Positions 1 through 8,485 of a stretch of DNA of 64,000 nt are shown here, piece by piece. The notes beneath the pieces are model-generated. The model was given only the letters and a program-made list of their open reading frames with translations. It made no database searches and was not told the DNA's origin. The stretch is from CAZVGZ01 sp964627605. Its GTDB lineage: Bacteria > Latescibacterota > MWCZ01 > CAZVGZ01. Location of the stretch: NCBI GenBank assembly GCA_964627605.1, contig CAZVGZ010000010.1, positions 33,169 to 97,168 on the forward strand, written 5' to 3'. The stretch's first letter is position 1; each line of letters begins with the position of its first letter. The position numbers were made by a program, and so were the translations under genes.

Positions 1-441
1 GATCTTTGTTTCGATGGCGAGTCGCCTCCAGAGCCGATCGAGTTCACCGGCGAGGTGTCTCGGCTGGGTGATCTTGTCACTGTCAGGGGCACAGTCGTTA
101 CCGAACTGGGTCGTGAGTGTGACCGCTGTTTGGGATCGGCGACGTTGAAGGTATCAGCGGAGTTTCTGGCGCTCATAAAGATCCTGCGCAGGGACGAAAC
201 GCCTGAGACGCTTCAGGAAGACGAAAACGATCCGCTGATTCCGGTGGCGTACGATACAGCACATGTGGACCTGAGTGGGCATGTCAGGGAGGCGGTCCTG
301 CTGGCGCTTCCCATGGCCACCTACTGCAAGTCCGACTGTTTGGGGTTGTGTCCGGTGTGTGGTGCCGATATGAATACTGAGCCGTGCGACTGCGATCGCC
401 CGACCGATGCACGTTGGGCAGCATTAGAAGCGCTCAAGTAG
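1..441 (+). CDS. yceD: YceD/DUF177 family protein, 5'-truncated by window edge
   Basis: The frame is open from base 1, so the true start lies upstream; an internal GTG at 55 is unlikely to be the start because conserved sequence precedes it. The visible protein has the DUF177 layout: a first Cys pair (ECDRCLG) in the N-terminal half and a C-terminal cluster (CKSDCLGLCPVCG, then CDC) that probably binds a metal. In many bacteria this gene sits just before rpmF, as here (48 bp gap). YceD has been linked to 23S rRNA accumulation in E. coli and plants; its molecular activity is uncertain. The position at the head of a ribosome/fatty-acid operon supports the family call. Confidence 0.9.
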   Translation, partial: DLCFDGESPPEPIEFTGEVSRLGDLVTVRGTVVTELGRECDRCLGSATLKVSAEFLALIKILRRDETPETLQEDENDPLIPVAYDTAHVDLSGHVREAVLLALPMATYCKSDCLGLCPVCGADMNTEPCDCDRPTDARWAALEALK

Positions 442-489
442 AGTTGATGCGCCCATCTGAAAGGGCACTTTAGCGAGGGAGAGTCTGTT

Positions 490-672
490 GTGGCGGTACC
501 TAAACGAAAAACGTCCAAATCGCGCAAAAACAAAAGGCGCACCCATTGGAAGGCGTCAACTCCGACGGTGTCAACCTGCGGTCATTGTGGTCAGCCGAAA
601 AGAGCACACCATGTGTGCCCCAACTGCTACTACTATGGCGATCGCCAGGTGATAGCCACCGAAGAGGAGTAG
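490..672 (+). CDS. rpmF: 50S ribosomal protein L32
   Basis: This 60-residue protein has the L32 N-terminus (MAVPKRKTSKSRKNKRR) and a complete zinc ribbon, CGHCG near residue 30 and CPNC near residue 44. The length is typical of L32. It starts with GTG, preceded by a purine-rich GAGGGAGAG at 475-483. It is part of the large-subunit surface near the peptidyl-transferase region. The order yceD-rpmF followed by fatty-acid genes is a widespread arrangement linking ribosome and membrane synthesis. The zinc-binding (C+) form indicates no zinc-independent paralogue substitution here. Confidence 0.97.
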   Translation: MAVPKRKTSKSRKNKRRTHWKASTPTVSTCGHCGQPKRAHHVCPNCYYYGDRQVIATEEE

Positions 673-676
673 CAGA

Positions 677-699
677 GCCACCGATTGCCGGTCGGTGGC
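677..699 (+). promoter_or_regulatory. Intercistronic hairpin between rpmF and fabH
   Basis: A perfect 8-bp stem, GCCACCGA (677-684) and TCGGTGGC (692-699), encloses a 7-nt loop. No T-run follows, so it is not a classical intrinsic terminator. It occupies the place where plsX is usually found. It could act as an mRNA processing or stability element; function is inferred only from structure. Confidence 0.45.
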
Positions 700-757
700 G
701 CGTAAGCACTCCGCAATAAGCGAACCCACCAATCAGTAGTAGGCGTAGGAGACGCGA

Positions 758-1759
758 ATGGACACCAATGATGCCCGTCGTTCGGTGATTTCTGGCGTTG
801 GTTCGGCAGTGCCTTCAAAAGTGCTCACAAACCACGACCTTGAGGGCATGGTAGACACCACTGACGAGTGGATTATCACCCGCACCGGCATAAGAGAGCG
901 ACACATTGCCGAGAACGGCGAAACCACCGTTTCGCTTGCGTTGGAGGCATCCCAAATAGCGCTCGACGATGCTGGAATAGCGGCCAAAGACCTAGACTTC
1001 ATCCTTCTTGGCACACTTACAAACGATATCGGATTCCCGTCGTCAGCATGCCTTCTCCAGGAGGAGTTAGGCGCGTCGCACACCGCTGGCGCGATGGATT
1101 TCAACGCCGCCTGTTCAGGTTTTGTGTATGGCGTTTCGATAGCCGATGCCCTTATCAGAGCAGGGACCGCCCGCAACGTTCTGGTGGTCGGAGCTGAAAC
1201 ACTGTCCAAGATTGTTGACTGGACCGACCGGAACACATGTGTGCTCTTTGGTGATGGCGCCGGTGCAGCAATAATCAGCGCAGACGAGAGCGGAAATGGT
1301 CGTGGTGTCATCGGCACCTATATGCGCTCTGACGGTTCCAATCCAGAGATGCTGCGCAGATGGGGCGGCGGTCAGCGTAAACCCAACGGAGACGGTGATG
1401 CCGCTTCGTTCGATTTTATCCATATGGACGGCCAGGATGTGTTTAAGCGCGCCGTGACAGCGATGGGTGATGCCGCGGAGTATATCTTGGAGCAGACGGG
1501 CTACATCGGCGACGACCTCGACCTTCTGGTCCCTCATCAAGCGAACATGAGGATCATCCAAGCGACGGCAAAGCGGATCAACCTTCCCATGGAGAAGGTC
1601 TACGTCAACCTGGAGCGGTACGGTAACACTTCAGCAGCCACGATACCGATCTGTCTCGACGAGCTGAAGCGGGACGGGCGTTTCAATCCAGGCGAGCTGG
1701 TGATGCTGGTGGCGTTCGGTGCCGGGCTGACCTGGGGATCAGTGCTTCTTCGCGCCTGA
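758..1759 (+). CDS. fabH: Beta-ketoacyl-ACP synthase III (FabH)
   Basis: FabH condenses acetyl-CoA (or a branched primer) with malonyl-ACP to start type II fatty-acid synthesis in the cytoplasm. The 333-residue protein has the complete catalytic triad: Cys119 in DFNAACSGF, His260 in PHQAN and Asn290 in ERYGNTSAA. The N-terminal GVGSAVPSKVLTN and the C-terminal FGAGLTWGSVLLR are also family hallmarks. The ATG at 758 gives a typical length. fabD follows after 9 bp, so the genes are almost certainly co-transcribed. No plsX lies upstream. Confidence 0.97.
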   Translation: MDTNDARRSVISGVGSAVPSKVLTNHDLEGMVDTTDEWIITRTGIRERHIAENGETTVSLALEASQIALDDAGIAAKDLDFILLGTLTNDIGFPSSACLLQEELGASHTAGAMDFNAACSGFVYGVSIADALIRAGTARNVLVVGAETLSKIVDWTDRNTCVLFGDGAGAAIISADESGNGRGVIGTYMRSDGSNPEMLRRWGGGQRKPNGDGDAASFDFIHMDGQDVFKRAVTAMGDAAEYILEQTGYIGDDLDLLVPHQANMRIIQATAKRINLPMEKVYVNLERYGNTSAATIPICLDELKRDGRFNPGELVMLVAFGAGLTWGSVLLRA

Positions 1760-1768
1760 GATACCGTC

Positions 1769-2716
1769 ATGTCCAACTCCTCTCCAGCATTCCTCTGTCC
1801 AGGCCAGGCATCGCAGTCAGTGGGCATGGGTGCCGATCTCTACGAGTCGTCCTCGATAGCCCGCGAGCTGTACGATCTGGCGGACAACGCTCTGGGCTGG
1901 TCTGTCAGCAAAACCTCATTTGAAGGCCCAGCCGAAGAGCTAAACAGAACTGAACACACCCAGCCTGCACTTTTTGTCCACAGCGTGGTCTGCGGGGCTC
2001 TGCTGAAAGAGCACGGAGTTCAGCCGACCGTCGCCGCCGGGCACAGCTTGGGGGAGTACTCAGCGCTGGCGTTGGCAGGTGTTTTTACGTTTGAAGAAGG
2101 GCTCACAGCGGTTGCCGAGCGTGGCAGGTTGATGGCCCAAGCAGGAGCAAGCTCACCAGGAGCGATGGCCGCAGTGCTTGGGGTGGACGACGATCAGGTA
2201 ACTGGGGTCTGCCGCGACATCACTGGCGAAGGCCATATTGTCGTCGCCGCCAACTTCAACTCCCCTGGACAGGTCGTTATCTCAGGGAGCATAGACGGTG
2301 TCAAGGCCGCTGCCGTAGCATTGGCTGATATCGGGGCCAAGCGTGTCGTTCCACTGCCGGTGAGTGGCGCATTTCACTCACCTCTAATGCAGCCGGTTCA
2401 GGAGCTGTTCGCCGCGTTTTTGGCAGAGATACCGATGGCTGACGCCCAGATACCGGTCATATCCAACGTCACCGCCGAGCCGGTTCAGGACAGCGGCGAA
2501 ATCAGATCGCTGCTCATCGCCCAGTTGACATTGCCGATTAGCTGGACCGCCTCAATGGCTCGCTTAGGCGGCATGGCACCGACATCGGTGTTGGAAGTTG
2601 GACCGAAAAACGTGCTTCAGGGGTTGATGAAGAGGATCAACCGCGACATCAAAGTGCAGTTGGCAGGGACCGTCGCTGCCATAAAGTCAGTATCCACACA
2701 AGGAGGTAGGCCGTGA
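1769..2716 (+). CDS. fabD: Malonyl-CoA:ACP transacylase (FabD)
   Basis: FabD transfers malonyl from CoA to acyl carrier protein. The 315-residue protein begins with the family motif FLCPGQASQSVGMG. It has the nucleophile Ser93 in GHSLGEYSAL and His203 in PVSGAFHSPLM, the Ser-His pair of the family. The ATG follows fabH by 9 bp. The 3' end overlaps the next gene by 4 bp (GTGA), so a hydrolase gene that is not normally in this operon appears translationally coupled to it. The AGGAGG that would serve the downstream start lies inside the last fabD codons at 2701-2706. Confidence 0.97.
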   Translation: MSNSSPAFLCPGQASQSVGMGADLYESSSIARELYDLADNALGWSVSKTSFEGPAEELNRTEHTQPALFVHSVVCGALLKEHGVQPTVAAGHSLGEYSALALAGVFTFEEGLTAVAERGRLMAQAGASSPGAMAAVLGVDDDQVTGVCRDITGEGHIVVAANFNSPGQVVISGSIDGVKAAAVALADIGAKRVVPLPVSGAFHSPLMQPVQELFAAFLAEIPMADAQIPVISNVTAEPVQDSGEIRSLLIAQLTLPISWTASMARLGGMAPTSVLEVGPKNVLQGLMKRINRDIKVQLAGTVAAIKSVSTQGGRP

Positions 2717-4371
2717 TCCGTCGTCACACTCTCTATCTCGCTACCGCAATGCTAAGTGTACTGGTCGTTTCGTGTGGTTTGCCCAAACCGCACCCAGGAA
2801 TCGTTTCGACCCGCGATGGCACTCCGCTCGCCACAGACGTATTTCTTCCCAAAGAATCCGATATCCAACCACCGTATCCTGCCATCTTAGTGCGGACGAC
2901 CTACAACAAAGACGCAGGCAGAGCTGGCGTGACGATGGCGCAGATGATCGCCAAACAATACACTGAGCGCGGCTATACCTTGGTTGTGCAGGACACGAGA
3001 GGGCGCTTTGGCTCAGCAGGCGTCGATTCTATCTTCCTTACCGATGGCGCAGGCTACTCCCGCGATGGTTACGACACCATTGAGTGGATAACCCAGCAGC
3101 CGTGGTCCGACGGTCAGGTCGGGATGTGGGGTGTGTCCGCACAGGCCATCACAAGTTATCTGGCTGCAGCCAGCGGTCACCCTGCACTCAAGTGCGCATG
3201 GGTGACGATGGGCGGCTCGAACCTGTACCACGATATCTTCTATCCAGGCGGAGTCTTTCGAAGCAGAATGGTGGACACCTGGGTTACTGGTCAGGGACGC
3301 GCTGATTTCCTGCCGTTTATCCACTCCCACTCGTCCTACGACCGACACTGGCAAGGCGTTGACATCACGAACCACGCTTCAGGCGTCAGGACCGCATTTT
3401 ATCACACAGGCGGCTGGTTTGACTGTATGAGTGTTGGGCAGACCCGTGGTTTCAAAGCGCTTCATGAGAGTGGCGGCGAAGGAGCCAAAGGCCAACAGAT
3501 GTTGGTGATGGGACCCTGGTCTCACGCAGGCACCGGCCGCACTCAGGGCGAGTTGACATTTCCAGACAACAATGCGACGATAAAGCTCAACAAAGAGACG
3601 TTCGCGTGGTTCGATCATCACCTCAAAGGCGAGACGAATACCATAGACAGCCTTCCGCCAGTGCGGTACTACCTCATGGGCGATGTTGACGACTCCACCG
3701 CGCCGGGGAACGTCTGGCTGTCCGCTGATTCGTGGCCTCCAGCAGGGGTCAAAGACAGATCATTCTTCTTTGGCGACAACGGAGGGCTTAACGAATCCGC
3801 ATCGGTCTCAAAAGCGCCGGACTCTTACAGCTACGACCCGCGAAACCCGGTGCCGACATTAGGTGGTCTCAACCTGTTCCAGCCCATCGGCCCTGCGGAC
3901 CTAACTTCAATAGAAACCAGGGACGATGTGGTTTCCTATACAACACCACCGCTAACTGAACCGCTCGCCGTCGTCGGTCCAGTGGGGGTCACGCTTTGGG
4001 CTTCGTCATCGGCGGAAGACACAGATTTCATGGCGATGCTCACCGATGTCTATCCTGACGGCCGCTCAATGCTGATTTTGGACGGCCCGATACGCGCCAG
4101 GCATCGCGATTCGTTCACTGAAGAGACCCCAATGTCTCCAGGTCAAGCCTACGAGTTCGAGATAGACCTTTGGGAGACAGCGCTGGTGTTCAACAAGGGC
4201 CACCGGATTCGCGTAGACATCACCAGCTCAAGTTCGCCGCGATTCAAAGTCAACCCGAACGCCGTAGCCGCAGGGGACACGGTTGTGGCGGTAAATACGA
4301 TCTATCACGACGGCGCACGCCCATCGTCAATTACGTTCGCCGTATTGCCACCAGAAGCGACGACGCCTTGA
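2713..4371 (+). CDS. CocE/NonD-family hydrolase, predicted lipoprotein
   Basis: The family comprises alpha/beta hydrolases with a C-terminal jelly-roll (X-Pro dipeptidyl-peptidase-like) domain; substrates range from acyl esters to peptides. The 552-residue protein starts with a signal peptide and lipobox ending at Cys21 (LVVSC). The hydrolase core carries RTTYNKD near 61, Ser142 in GMWGVSAQA (most relatives have GxSYxG), Asp237 in GGWFD and His271 in GPWSHAG. The C-domain spans roughly 340-550 (WASSSAEDTDF, RVDITSSSSPRF). The GTG start overlaps fabD by 4 bp and has AGGAGG at 2701. Its place inside a fatty-acid operon is unusual; a role in lipid or ester handling is possible but inferred. The substrate is unknown. 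Confidence 0.88.
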   Translation: MIRRHTLYLATAMLSVLVVSCGLPKPHPGIVSTRDGTPLATDVFLPKESDIQPPYPAILVRTTYNKDAGRAGVTMAQMIAKQYTERGYTLVVQDTRGRFGSAGVDSIFLTDGAGYSRDGYDTIEWITQQPWSDGQVGMWGVSAQAITSYLAAASGHPALKCAWVTMGGSNLYHDIFYPGGVFRSRMVDTWVTGQGRADFLPFIHSHSSYDRHWQGVDITNHASGVRTAFYHTGGWFDCMSVGQTRGFKALHESGGEGAKGQQMLVMGPWSHAGTGRTQGELTFPDNNATIKLNKETFAWFDHHLKGETNTIDSLPPVRYYLMGDVDDSTAPGNVWLSADSWPPAGVKDRSFFFGDNGGLNESASVSKAPDSYSYDPRNPVPTLGGLNLFQPIGPADLTSIETRDDVVSYTTPPLTEPLAVVGPVGVTLWASSSAEDTDFMAMLTDVYPDGRSMLILDGPIRARHRDSFTEETPMSPGQAYEFEIDLWETALVFNKGHRIRVDITSSSSPRFKVNPNAVAAGDTVVAVNTIYHDGARPSSITFAVLPPEATTP

Positions 4372-4395
4372 TAGTCCACCGCCAAAAACGTCTCT

Positions 4396-5076
4396 GTGGG
4401 GGGTGGTTCGCACGCAGCCTTTTTCTGCTGCTGCTGTCTGTGCCTTCTTGGGCATCCTATGTACTACTTTCACCAGGATGGCGGCCTCGATCCGCTATTC
4501 CTTGATGCCGACGAACCGTCTGATAGCCACGTCTACGATCCGGCGGCACCGGTACCAACGGTGGGTGATCTTAACCTGTTTCTGAAAAAAGATCCATACG
4601 ATCAGCGCGAATTGGAGTCGAGGGACGATGTCCTAACAAACACCATCGCTCCGCTCGAAACGCCAATAGCGGTGGCTGGGCCGATTTCAGTTAGTCTGTG
4701 GGCGTCATCATCCGCCGAAGACACGGATTACATGGCCAAACTGTGCGATGTGTATCCCGATGGCCGGTCGATGCTAATCCTGGACGCTGCTATCCGCACA
4801 CGTTTTCGCGATGGTTTTCGCAGCGAGAGTTTCATGACTCCAGGCCAGAGCTACCGTTTTGACATCAAGCTAGGACATACAGCGCTGGCATTTGGAAAAG
4901 GCCACAGAGTTCGTGTGGACATCTCAAGCAGCAATTCGCCCAGATTCCACCCCAATCCCAACACTGCGACACCGTTTCACACCGATTCTGTTGGGGTGAT
5001 CGCCACTAACACGATCTACCACGACGAGACCCGCAGATCGGCGCTCGTCTTGTCTATATTACCGCTCGACCACTAG
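4396..5076 (+). pseudogene. Orphan C-terminal domain of a CocE/NonD hydrolase (gene remnant or domain duplication)
   Basis: The 226-residue frame (GTG at 4396, or ATG at 4459 for about 205 residues) matches only the C-terminal jelly-roll of the preceding hydrolase. Shared stretches include WASSSAEDTD, DVYPDGRSMLILD and NTIYHDE; identity by eye over this part is roughly 60%. The hydrolase domain with its Ser, Asp and His is absent. The segment YYFHQDGGL resembles the linker just before the C-domain of relatives, so the 5' two-thirds of a second copy was probably lost. The first residues (AAFFCCCCLCLLG) are hydrophobic and could export it if expressed. Whether it is translated is unknown. Confidence 0.8.
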
Positions 5077-5196
5077 GTTTATCCTATGGGGGGATGACAG
5101 GCAGGTCGCCCCCCGGCATAGAGCTCGGCGCAAAAAAAATCGGCGCGCCGGGATATTTGGACGCCGGAACGACTACAACCGCTTGGGGGAGTTAGC

Positions 5197-5940
5197 ATGG
5201 ATCTGACATCAAAGACCGCCATCGTCACCGGCGGGGCGCAGGGAATAGGCTGGGACTGCGTTGAAAAGCTCAGTGGCGCTGGCACCAACATCGTGATAGC
5301 CGATATCCAGGATGAGTCGGTCGGCTCAGAAGCCGCAAAAAAAGTGGTTCAGGCTGGCGGCCAAGCGATCTACGTCCAATGCAACGTCACCGACGAGGAC
5401 GACGTAGGGTCGATGGTGGAAAAAGCGGTGGAGGAATTTGGGGGCTTAAGTATTTTGATCAACAACGCTGGGATCACCAGCGACACCCTCATGCTCAGAA
5501 TGAAATTTGAGCAGTGGAGCCGTGTGATCGAGACCAATCTGACATCGATGTTTCTCACCACTCAGGCCGCAGTCAGACCGATGATGAAAGCCAGGTGGGG
5601 GCGGATAGTCAATATCTCGTCCATCATCGGGCGCATCGGCAATCCTGGTCAGGCCAACTACGCAGCATCCAAAGCAGGTGTCATCGGCCTTACTAAGACC
5701 ACGGCGAAAGAGTTTGCTCCGAGGGGGATCACTGCCAACGCAGTGGCTCCTGGGTTCATCGCATCGCGTATGACGGACACTCTGGATGAAAAATACAAGC
5801 AGCAGCTTCTGGAGGCGATCCCTCTAGGGCGAATCGGAGGCACTGAAGATGTCGCCAATCTGGTGAGTTTTTTGGCTTCCGAGGAGGCATCGTACATCAC
5901 CGGTCAGGTCATCAACGTCGATGGCGGGATGGCAATGTAG
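5197..5940 (+). CDS. fabG: 3-oxoacyl-ACP reductase (FabG)
   Basis: FabG is the NADPH-dependent reductase of beta-ketoacyl-ACP. The 247-residue short-chain dehydrogenase has TGGAQGIG at 11-18 for the cofactor, NNAG at 89-92, and the Ser142-Tyr155-Lys159 catalytic set (NISSIIG, YAASK). The C-terminus ITGQVINVDGGMAM is typical. The ATG at 5197 is preceded by a GGGGGAG-like site (about 5185). It lies 120 bp after the CocE remnant, so the CocE genes interrupt the usual fabD-fabG spacing. A terminator-like hairpin separates it from acpP. Confidence 0.96.
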   Translation: MDLTSKTAIVTGGAQGIGWDCVEKLSGAGTNIVIADIQDESVGSEAAKKVVQAGGQAIYVQCNVTDEDDVGSMVEKAVEEFGGLSILINNAGITSDTLMLRMKFEQWSRVIETNLTSMFLTTQAAVRPMMKARWGRIVNISSIIGRIGNPGQANYAASKAGVIGLTKTTAKEFAPRGITANAVAPGFIASRMTDTLDEKYKQQLLEAIPLGRIGGTEDVANLVSFLASEEASYITGQVINVDGGMAM

Positions 5941-5974
5941 TCCGGCGTTCTGTTGGACGATCGACCGTACACTT

Positions 5975-5996
5975 AAGCCCCAAAACAGGGCTTTTT
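5975..5996 (+). terminator. Terminator-like hairpin between fabG and acpP
   Basis: AAGCCC (5975-5980) pairs with GGGCTT (5988-5993) across a 7-nt loop, and the right arm runs into five T residues (5992-5996). The acpP ribosome-binding site GGAGGA begins one base later. The element may be a leaky intrinsic terminator or attenuator that sets the fabG:acpP ratio, or a processing signal. No separate acpP promoter was recognised upstream of it. Confidence 0.55.
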
Positions 5997-6008
5997 GGAG
6001 GAATCACA

Positions 6009-6251
6009 ATGGCATTGGAAGACCGCGTCAAAGAGTTGGTGATTGAGCAGCTAGGAGTGACCGAGGAGCAGGTCACCGGCACCGCTAATTTCATCGAAGA
6101 CTTGGGTGCCGACTCGCTGGATACAGTCGAACTCGTCATGGCGTTTGAGGACAAGTTTGACGTCCAGATACCTGACGAAGATGCAGAAAAAATCACCACA
6201 GTGAGCGACGCGGTGACCTATCTGGAGGGCAAAGGCGTCGAGGACAAGTAA
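6009..6251 (+). CDS. acpP: Acyl carrier protein
   Basis: This 80-residue acidic protein carries growing acyl chains on a 4'-phosphopantetheine arm attached to Ser36 in the motif GADSLDTVELVM. The helical pattern and length are typical of AcpP. A strong SD (GGAGGA) lies just downstream of the terminator-like hairpin at 5975-5996. A long hairpin at 6263-6300 follows the stop codon and precedes fabF. These two flanking structures could let acpP be expressed at a level different from its neighbours, as is common because ACP is abundant; that regulatory role is inferred. Confidence 0.97.
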   Translation: MALEDRVKELVIEQLGVTEEQVTGTANFIEDLGADSLDTVELVMAFEDKFDVQIPDEDAEKITTVSDAVTYLEGKGVEDK

Positions 6252-6262
6252 CCTGCCTAAAT

Positions 6263-6300
6263 AGGGAGTTGGGCGGTGATGCAAGATCGCCCAGCTTCCT
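6263..6300 (+). promoter_or_regulatory. 13-bp hairpin between acpP and fabF
   Basis: AGGGAGTTGGGCG (6263-6275) pairs with CGCCCAGCTTCCT (6288-6300), with two G-T wobbles and a 12-nt loop. There is no T-run after it, so a stabilising or processing structure at the acpP mRNA 3' end is more likely than a terminator. fabF begins 43 bp downstream. Confidence 0.55.
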
Positions 6301-6343
6301 GATGTGAAAGGCAGCCGATGGTGGCCGCCAAAGAGGAGTAGGC

Positions 6344-7582
6344 ATGGATCGGCGTGTCGTAATAACAGGTGTTGGCGTTGTTACGCCTGTGGGGACAGGT
6401 GTGCCCAAATTTTGGGAAGCTATCGTCGCCGGAAAATCAGGTATAGGCTTGGTTACGGCGTTCGATACCACCGGCTACCCCACCCAGATCGCCGGTGAGG
6501 CCCTAGATTTCGACCCCACCGCTACCATCCCCCCCAAAGAGATACGGCGGATGGACCGGTTCGCACAGATGGCGATAACCGCCTCGCTGGAAGCGGTCGC
6601 AGACTCTGGGATCGACATCGGCAGCGCGGCTGACAGAGTTGGAGTCATCTACGGCGCGGGTATTGGCGGAATTCGCACGATTGAGGAGCAGGCTGGAGTT
6701 CTAAAAGATCGAGGCTCAGACCGCGTCTCACCATTTATGATCCCCATGCTCATCGCTGATATGGGCGCAGGCCTGATATCGATGCGCCTCGGCGCAAAAG
6801 GCCCCAACTACGCTGTGGTCTCGGCGTGTGCAACCGGAATCCATGCCCTCAGCGACGCCGCCCATACAATCGCCAGAGGCGATGCTGACGCCATTATCAC
6901 CGGTGGTGCCGAAGCTGCTGTTACAGGGCTTGGAATGAGCGGGTTCTGCTCGATGCGGGCGATGTCCACCCGCAACGATGATCCCCAGGGTGCCAGCCGA
7001 CCTTTTGACTTGGGTCGCGACGGGTTTGTCATGGGAGAAGGAGCTGGTGCTCTGCTTCTGGAGTCTCTCGATCAGGCCGAGCGCCGAGGCGCAGACATCT
7101 ACGGCGAGGTGATCGGTACAGCCGCCAGCGGCGACGCCCACCACATGAGCGCTCCAGCGCCAGGAGGCGAGGGAGCAGCTCGTTCCATGAAGGCGGCAGT
7201 TGAGAGAGCTGAAATCAATCCTGAGGATGTGGACTACATAAACACCCACGGCACCTCGACACCGCTTGGGGACGTCGCTGAGGTTCAGGCGATAAAGACC
7301 GTATTTGGCGATAGCGCCAAATCGCTGGCGACCAACTCGACGAAGTCCATGACCGGCCACCTTTTAGGAGCCGCCGGCGCGGTTGAGTCCATCGTCTGCC
7401 TTCTGGCGATTAGGGACGGCGTCCTACCACCGACGATCAATCAGGACGATCCGGACACAGAATGCGATCTGGACACAGTGCCAAATGTTGCGCGGCAGGC
7501 GACAATCAAAACCGCTCTTAACAACGGATTTGGGTTCGGCGGGCACAACGCTACTGTCATTTTCCGTCGGTTTGACGGCTGA
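6344..7582 (+). CDS. fabF: Beta-ketoacyl-ACP synthase II (FabF)
   Basis: FabF elongates acyl-ACP by condensation with malonyl-ACP. The 412-residue protein has the Cys-His-His triad: Cys162 in VSACATG, His302 in NTHGTSTPLGD and His339 in KSMTGHLLGAAG. It begins RRVVITGVGVVTPVG, as in the family. A GAGGAGT site precedes the ATG. Position after acpP and before rnc matches a common bacterial order. No truncation or missing residue was seen. Confidence 0.97.
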   Translation: MDRRVVITGVGVVTPVGTGVPKFWEAIVAGKSGIGLVTAFDTTGYPTQIAGEALDFDPTATIPPKEIRRMDRFAQMAITASLEAVADSGIDIGSAADRVGVIYGAGIGGIRTIEEQAGVLKDRGSDRVSPFMIPMLIADMGAGLISMRLGAKGPNYAVVSACATGIHALSDAAHTIARGDADAIITGGAEAAVTGLGMSGFCSMRAMSTRNDDPQGASRPFDLGRDGFVMGEGAGALLLESLDQAERRGADIYGEVIGTAASGDAHHMSAPAPGGEGAARSMKAAVERAEINPEDVDYINTHGTSTPLGDVAEVQAIKTVFGDSAKSLATNSTKSMTGHLLGAAGAVESIVCLLAIRDGVLPPTINQDDPDTECDLDTVPNVARQATIKTALNNGFGFGGHNATVIFRRFDG

Positions 7583-7664
7583 CACGGCAGTGAGACAGAT
7601 CGGGTGTCCTTTTTACGGTGGATTAGGCGAGTAGTGCAGCCTTTGGGAGCGATTACAGGGGAAA

Positions 7665-8471
7665 ATGGGACGGTTGCGACAGGTTTTAGATAGCGTATTA
7701 GGCGGTCGGCGGCTCGCCACCAAAGACCCGTCTGTGTCAGTTTCCGAGCTCGAAGCGATCATCGGCTATCGTTTTGACGACCCGGAACTGCTTATCCGTT
7801 CGCTCAAACACCGCTCCTACGTCTACGCCGAACAGGGTCAAGAACCGACCAACGGTGCCGACGCCAACGAACGTTTGGAGTTCTTAGGCGACGCGGTCTT
7901 GGGCCTTATAGTCACCGAACACCTCTACCGCCGCTTCCCGTCGCAGCGCGAAGGAGCGCTCACCAAACGCAAATCTATCCTTGTCAGCAAGACTATTCTC
8001 GCAAAGCGCGCCAAATCCCTTGGCCTCGATCAGTACGTGCTTCTAAGCAAGCTGGAAGATACCGCAGGAGGGCGTCAGCGGCGATCTATTTTAGGAGACT
8101 GCTACGAAGCGTTATTAGGGGCGATCTATCTTGACGGCGGCTTGGAACCGGTGACGACGTTTCTCGAGCGCGAGTTGCTTACGGACTTGGAGTCGTTTAC
8201 CGGATCGGCAACTAATCACAAATCGGTGCTACTGGAGTGGGTACAGGCCAAAGGCCTTCCCCACCCGAAGTACGAACTGCGTGATGAGCAGGGCCCTGAC
8301 CACCACAAAACGTTCGACATCGGCGTCACGGTAGATGGCGAACAGTTGGGATCGGGCAGCGGTCGCAGCAAGAAAGAGGCACAACAGAAAGCCGCCCAGG
8401 TAGCGCTTGGGGTTTTGGCGCTGCGACCCGATGACGAGCTTTCAGAACAGCCCCAGAATCCGCCCATCTAG
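7665..8471 (+). CDS. rnc: Ribonuclease III
   Basis: RNase III cleaves double-stranded RNA in rRNA precursors and structured mRNAs. The 268-residue protein has the signature NERLEFLGDAVL at 68-79, with the metal-binding acidic residues, and a second acidic patch in LGDCYEALLGAIYLDGG. A double-stranded-RNA-binding domain spans about 185-255 (HPKYEL, GSGRSKKEAQQKAAQVAL). Linkage acpP-fabF-rnc is conserved in many phyla. It lies 82 bp after fabF, with only a weak SD. The several hairpins in this operon are plausible substrates, which is inference. Confidence 0.96.
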   Translation: MGRLRQVLDSVLGGRRLATKDPSVSVSELEAIIGYRFDDPELLIRSLKHRSYVYAEQGQEPTNGADANERLEFLGDAVLGLIVTEHLYRRFPSQREGALTKRKSILVSKTILAKRAKSLGLDQYVLLSKLEDTAGGRQRRSILGDCYEALLGAIYLDGGLEPVTTFLERELLTDLESFTGSATNHKSVLLEWVQAKGLPHPKYELRDEQGPDHHKTFDIGVTVDGEQLGSGSGRSKKEAQQKAAQVALGVLALRPDDELSEQPQNPPI

Positions 8472-8485
8472 ACCGAGAGGATGAG

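Noticed and set aside
5132..5150. A8 run next to the palindrome CGGCGCGCCG as a minus-strand terminator
   Set aside because: No minus-strand gene lies nearby to be terminated and the palindrome leaves no workable loop beyond a 3-bp stem.
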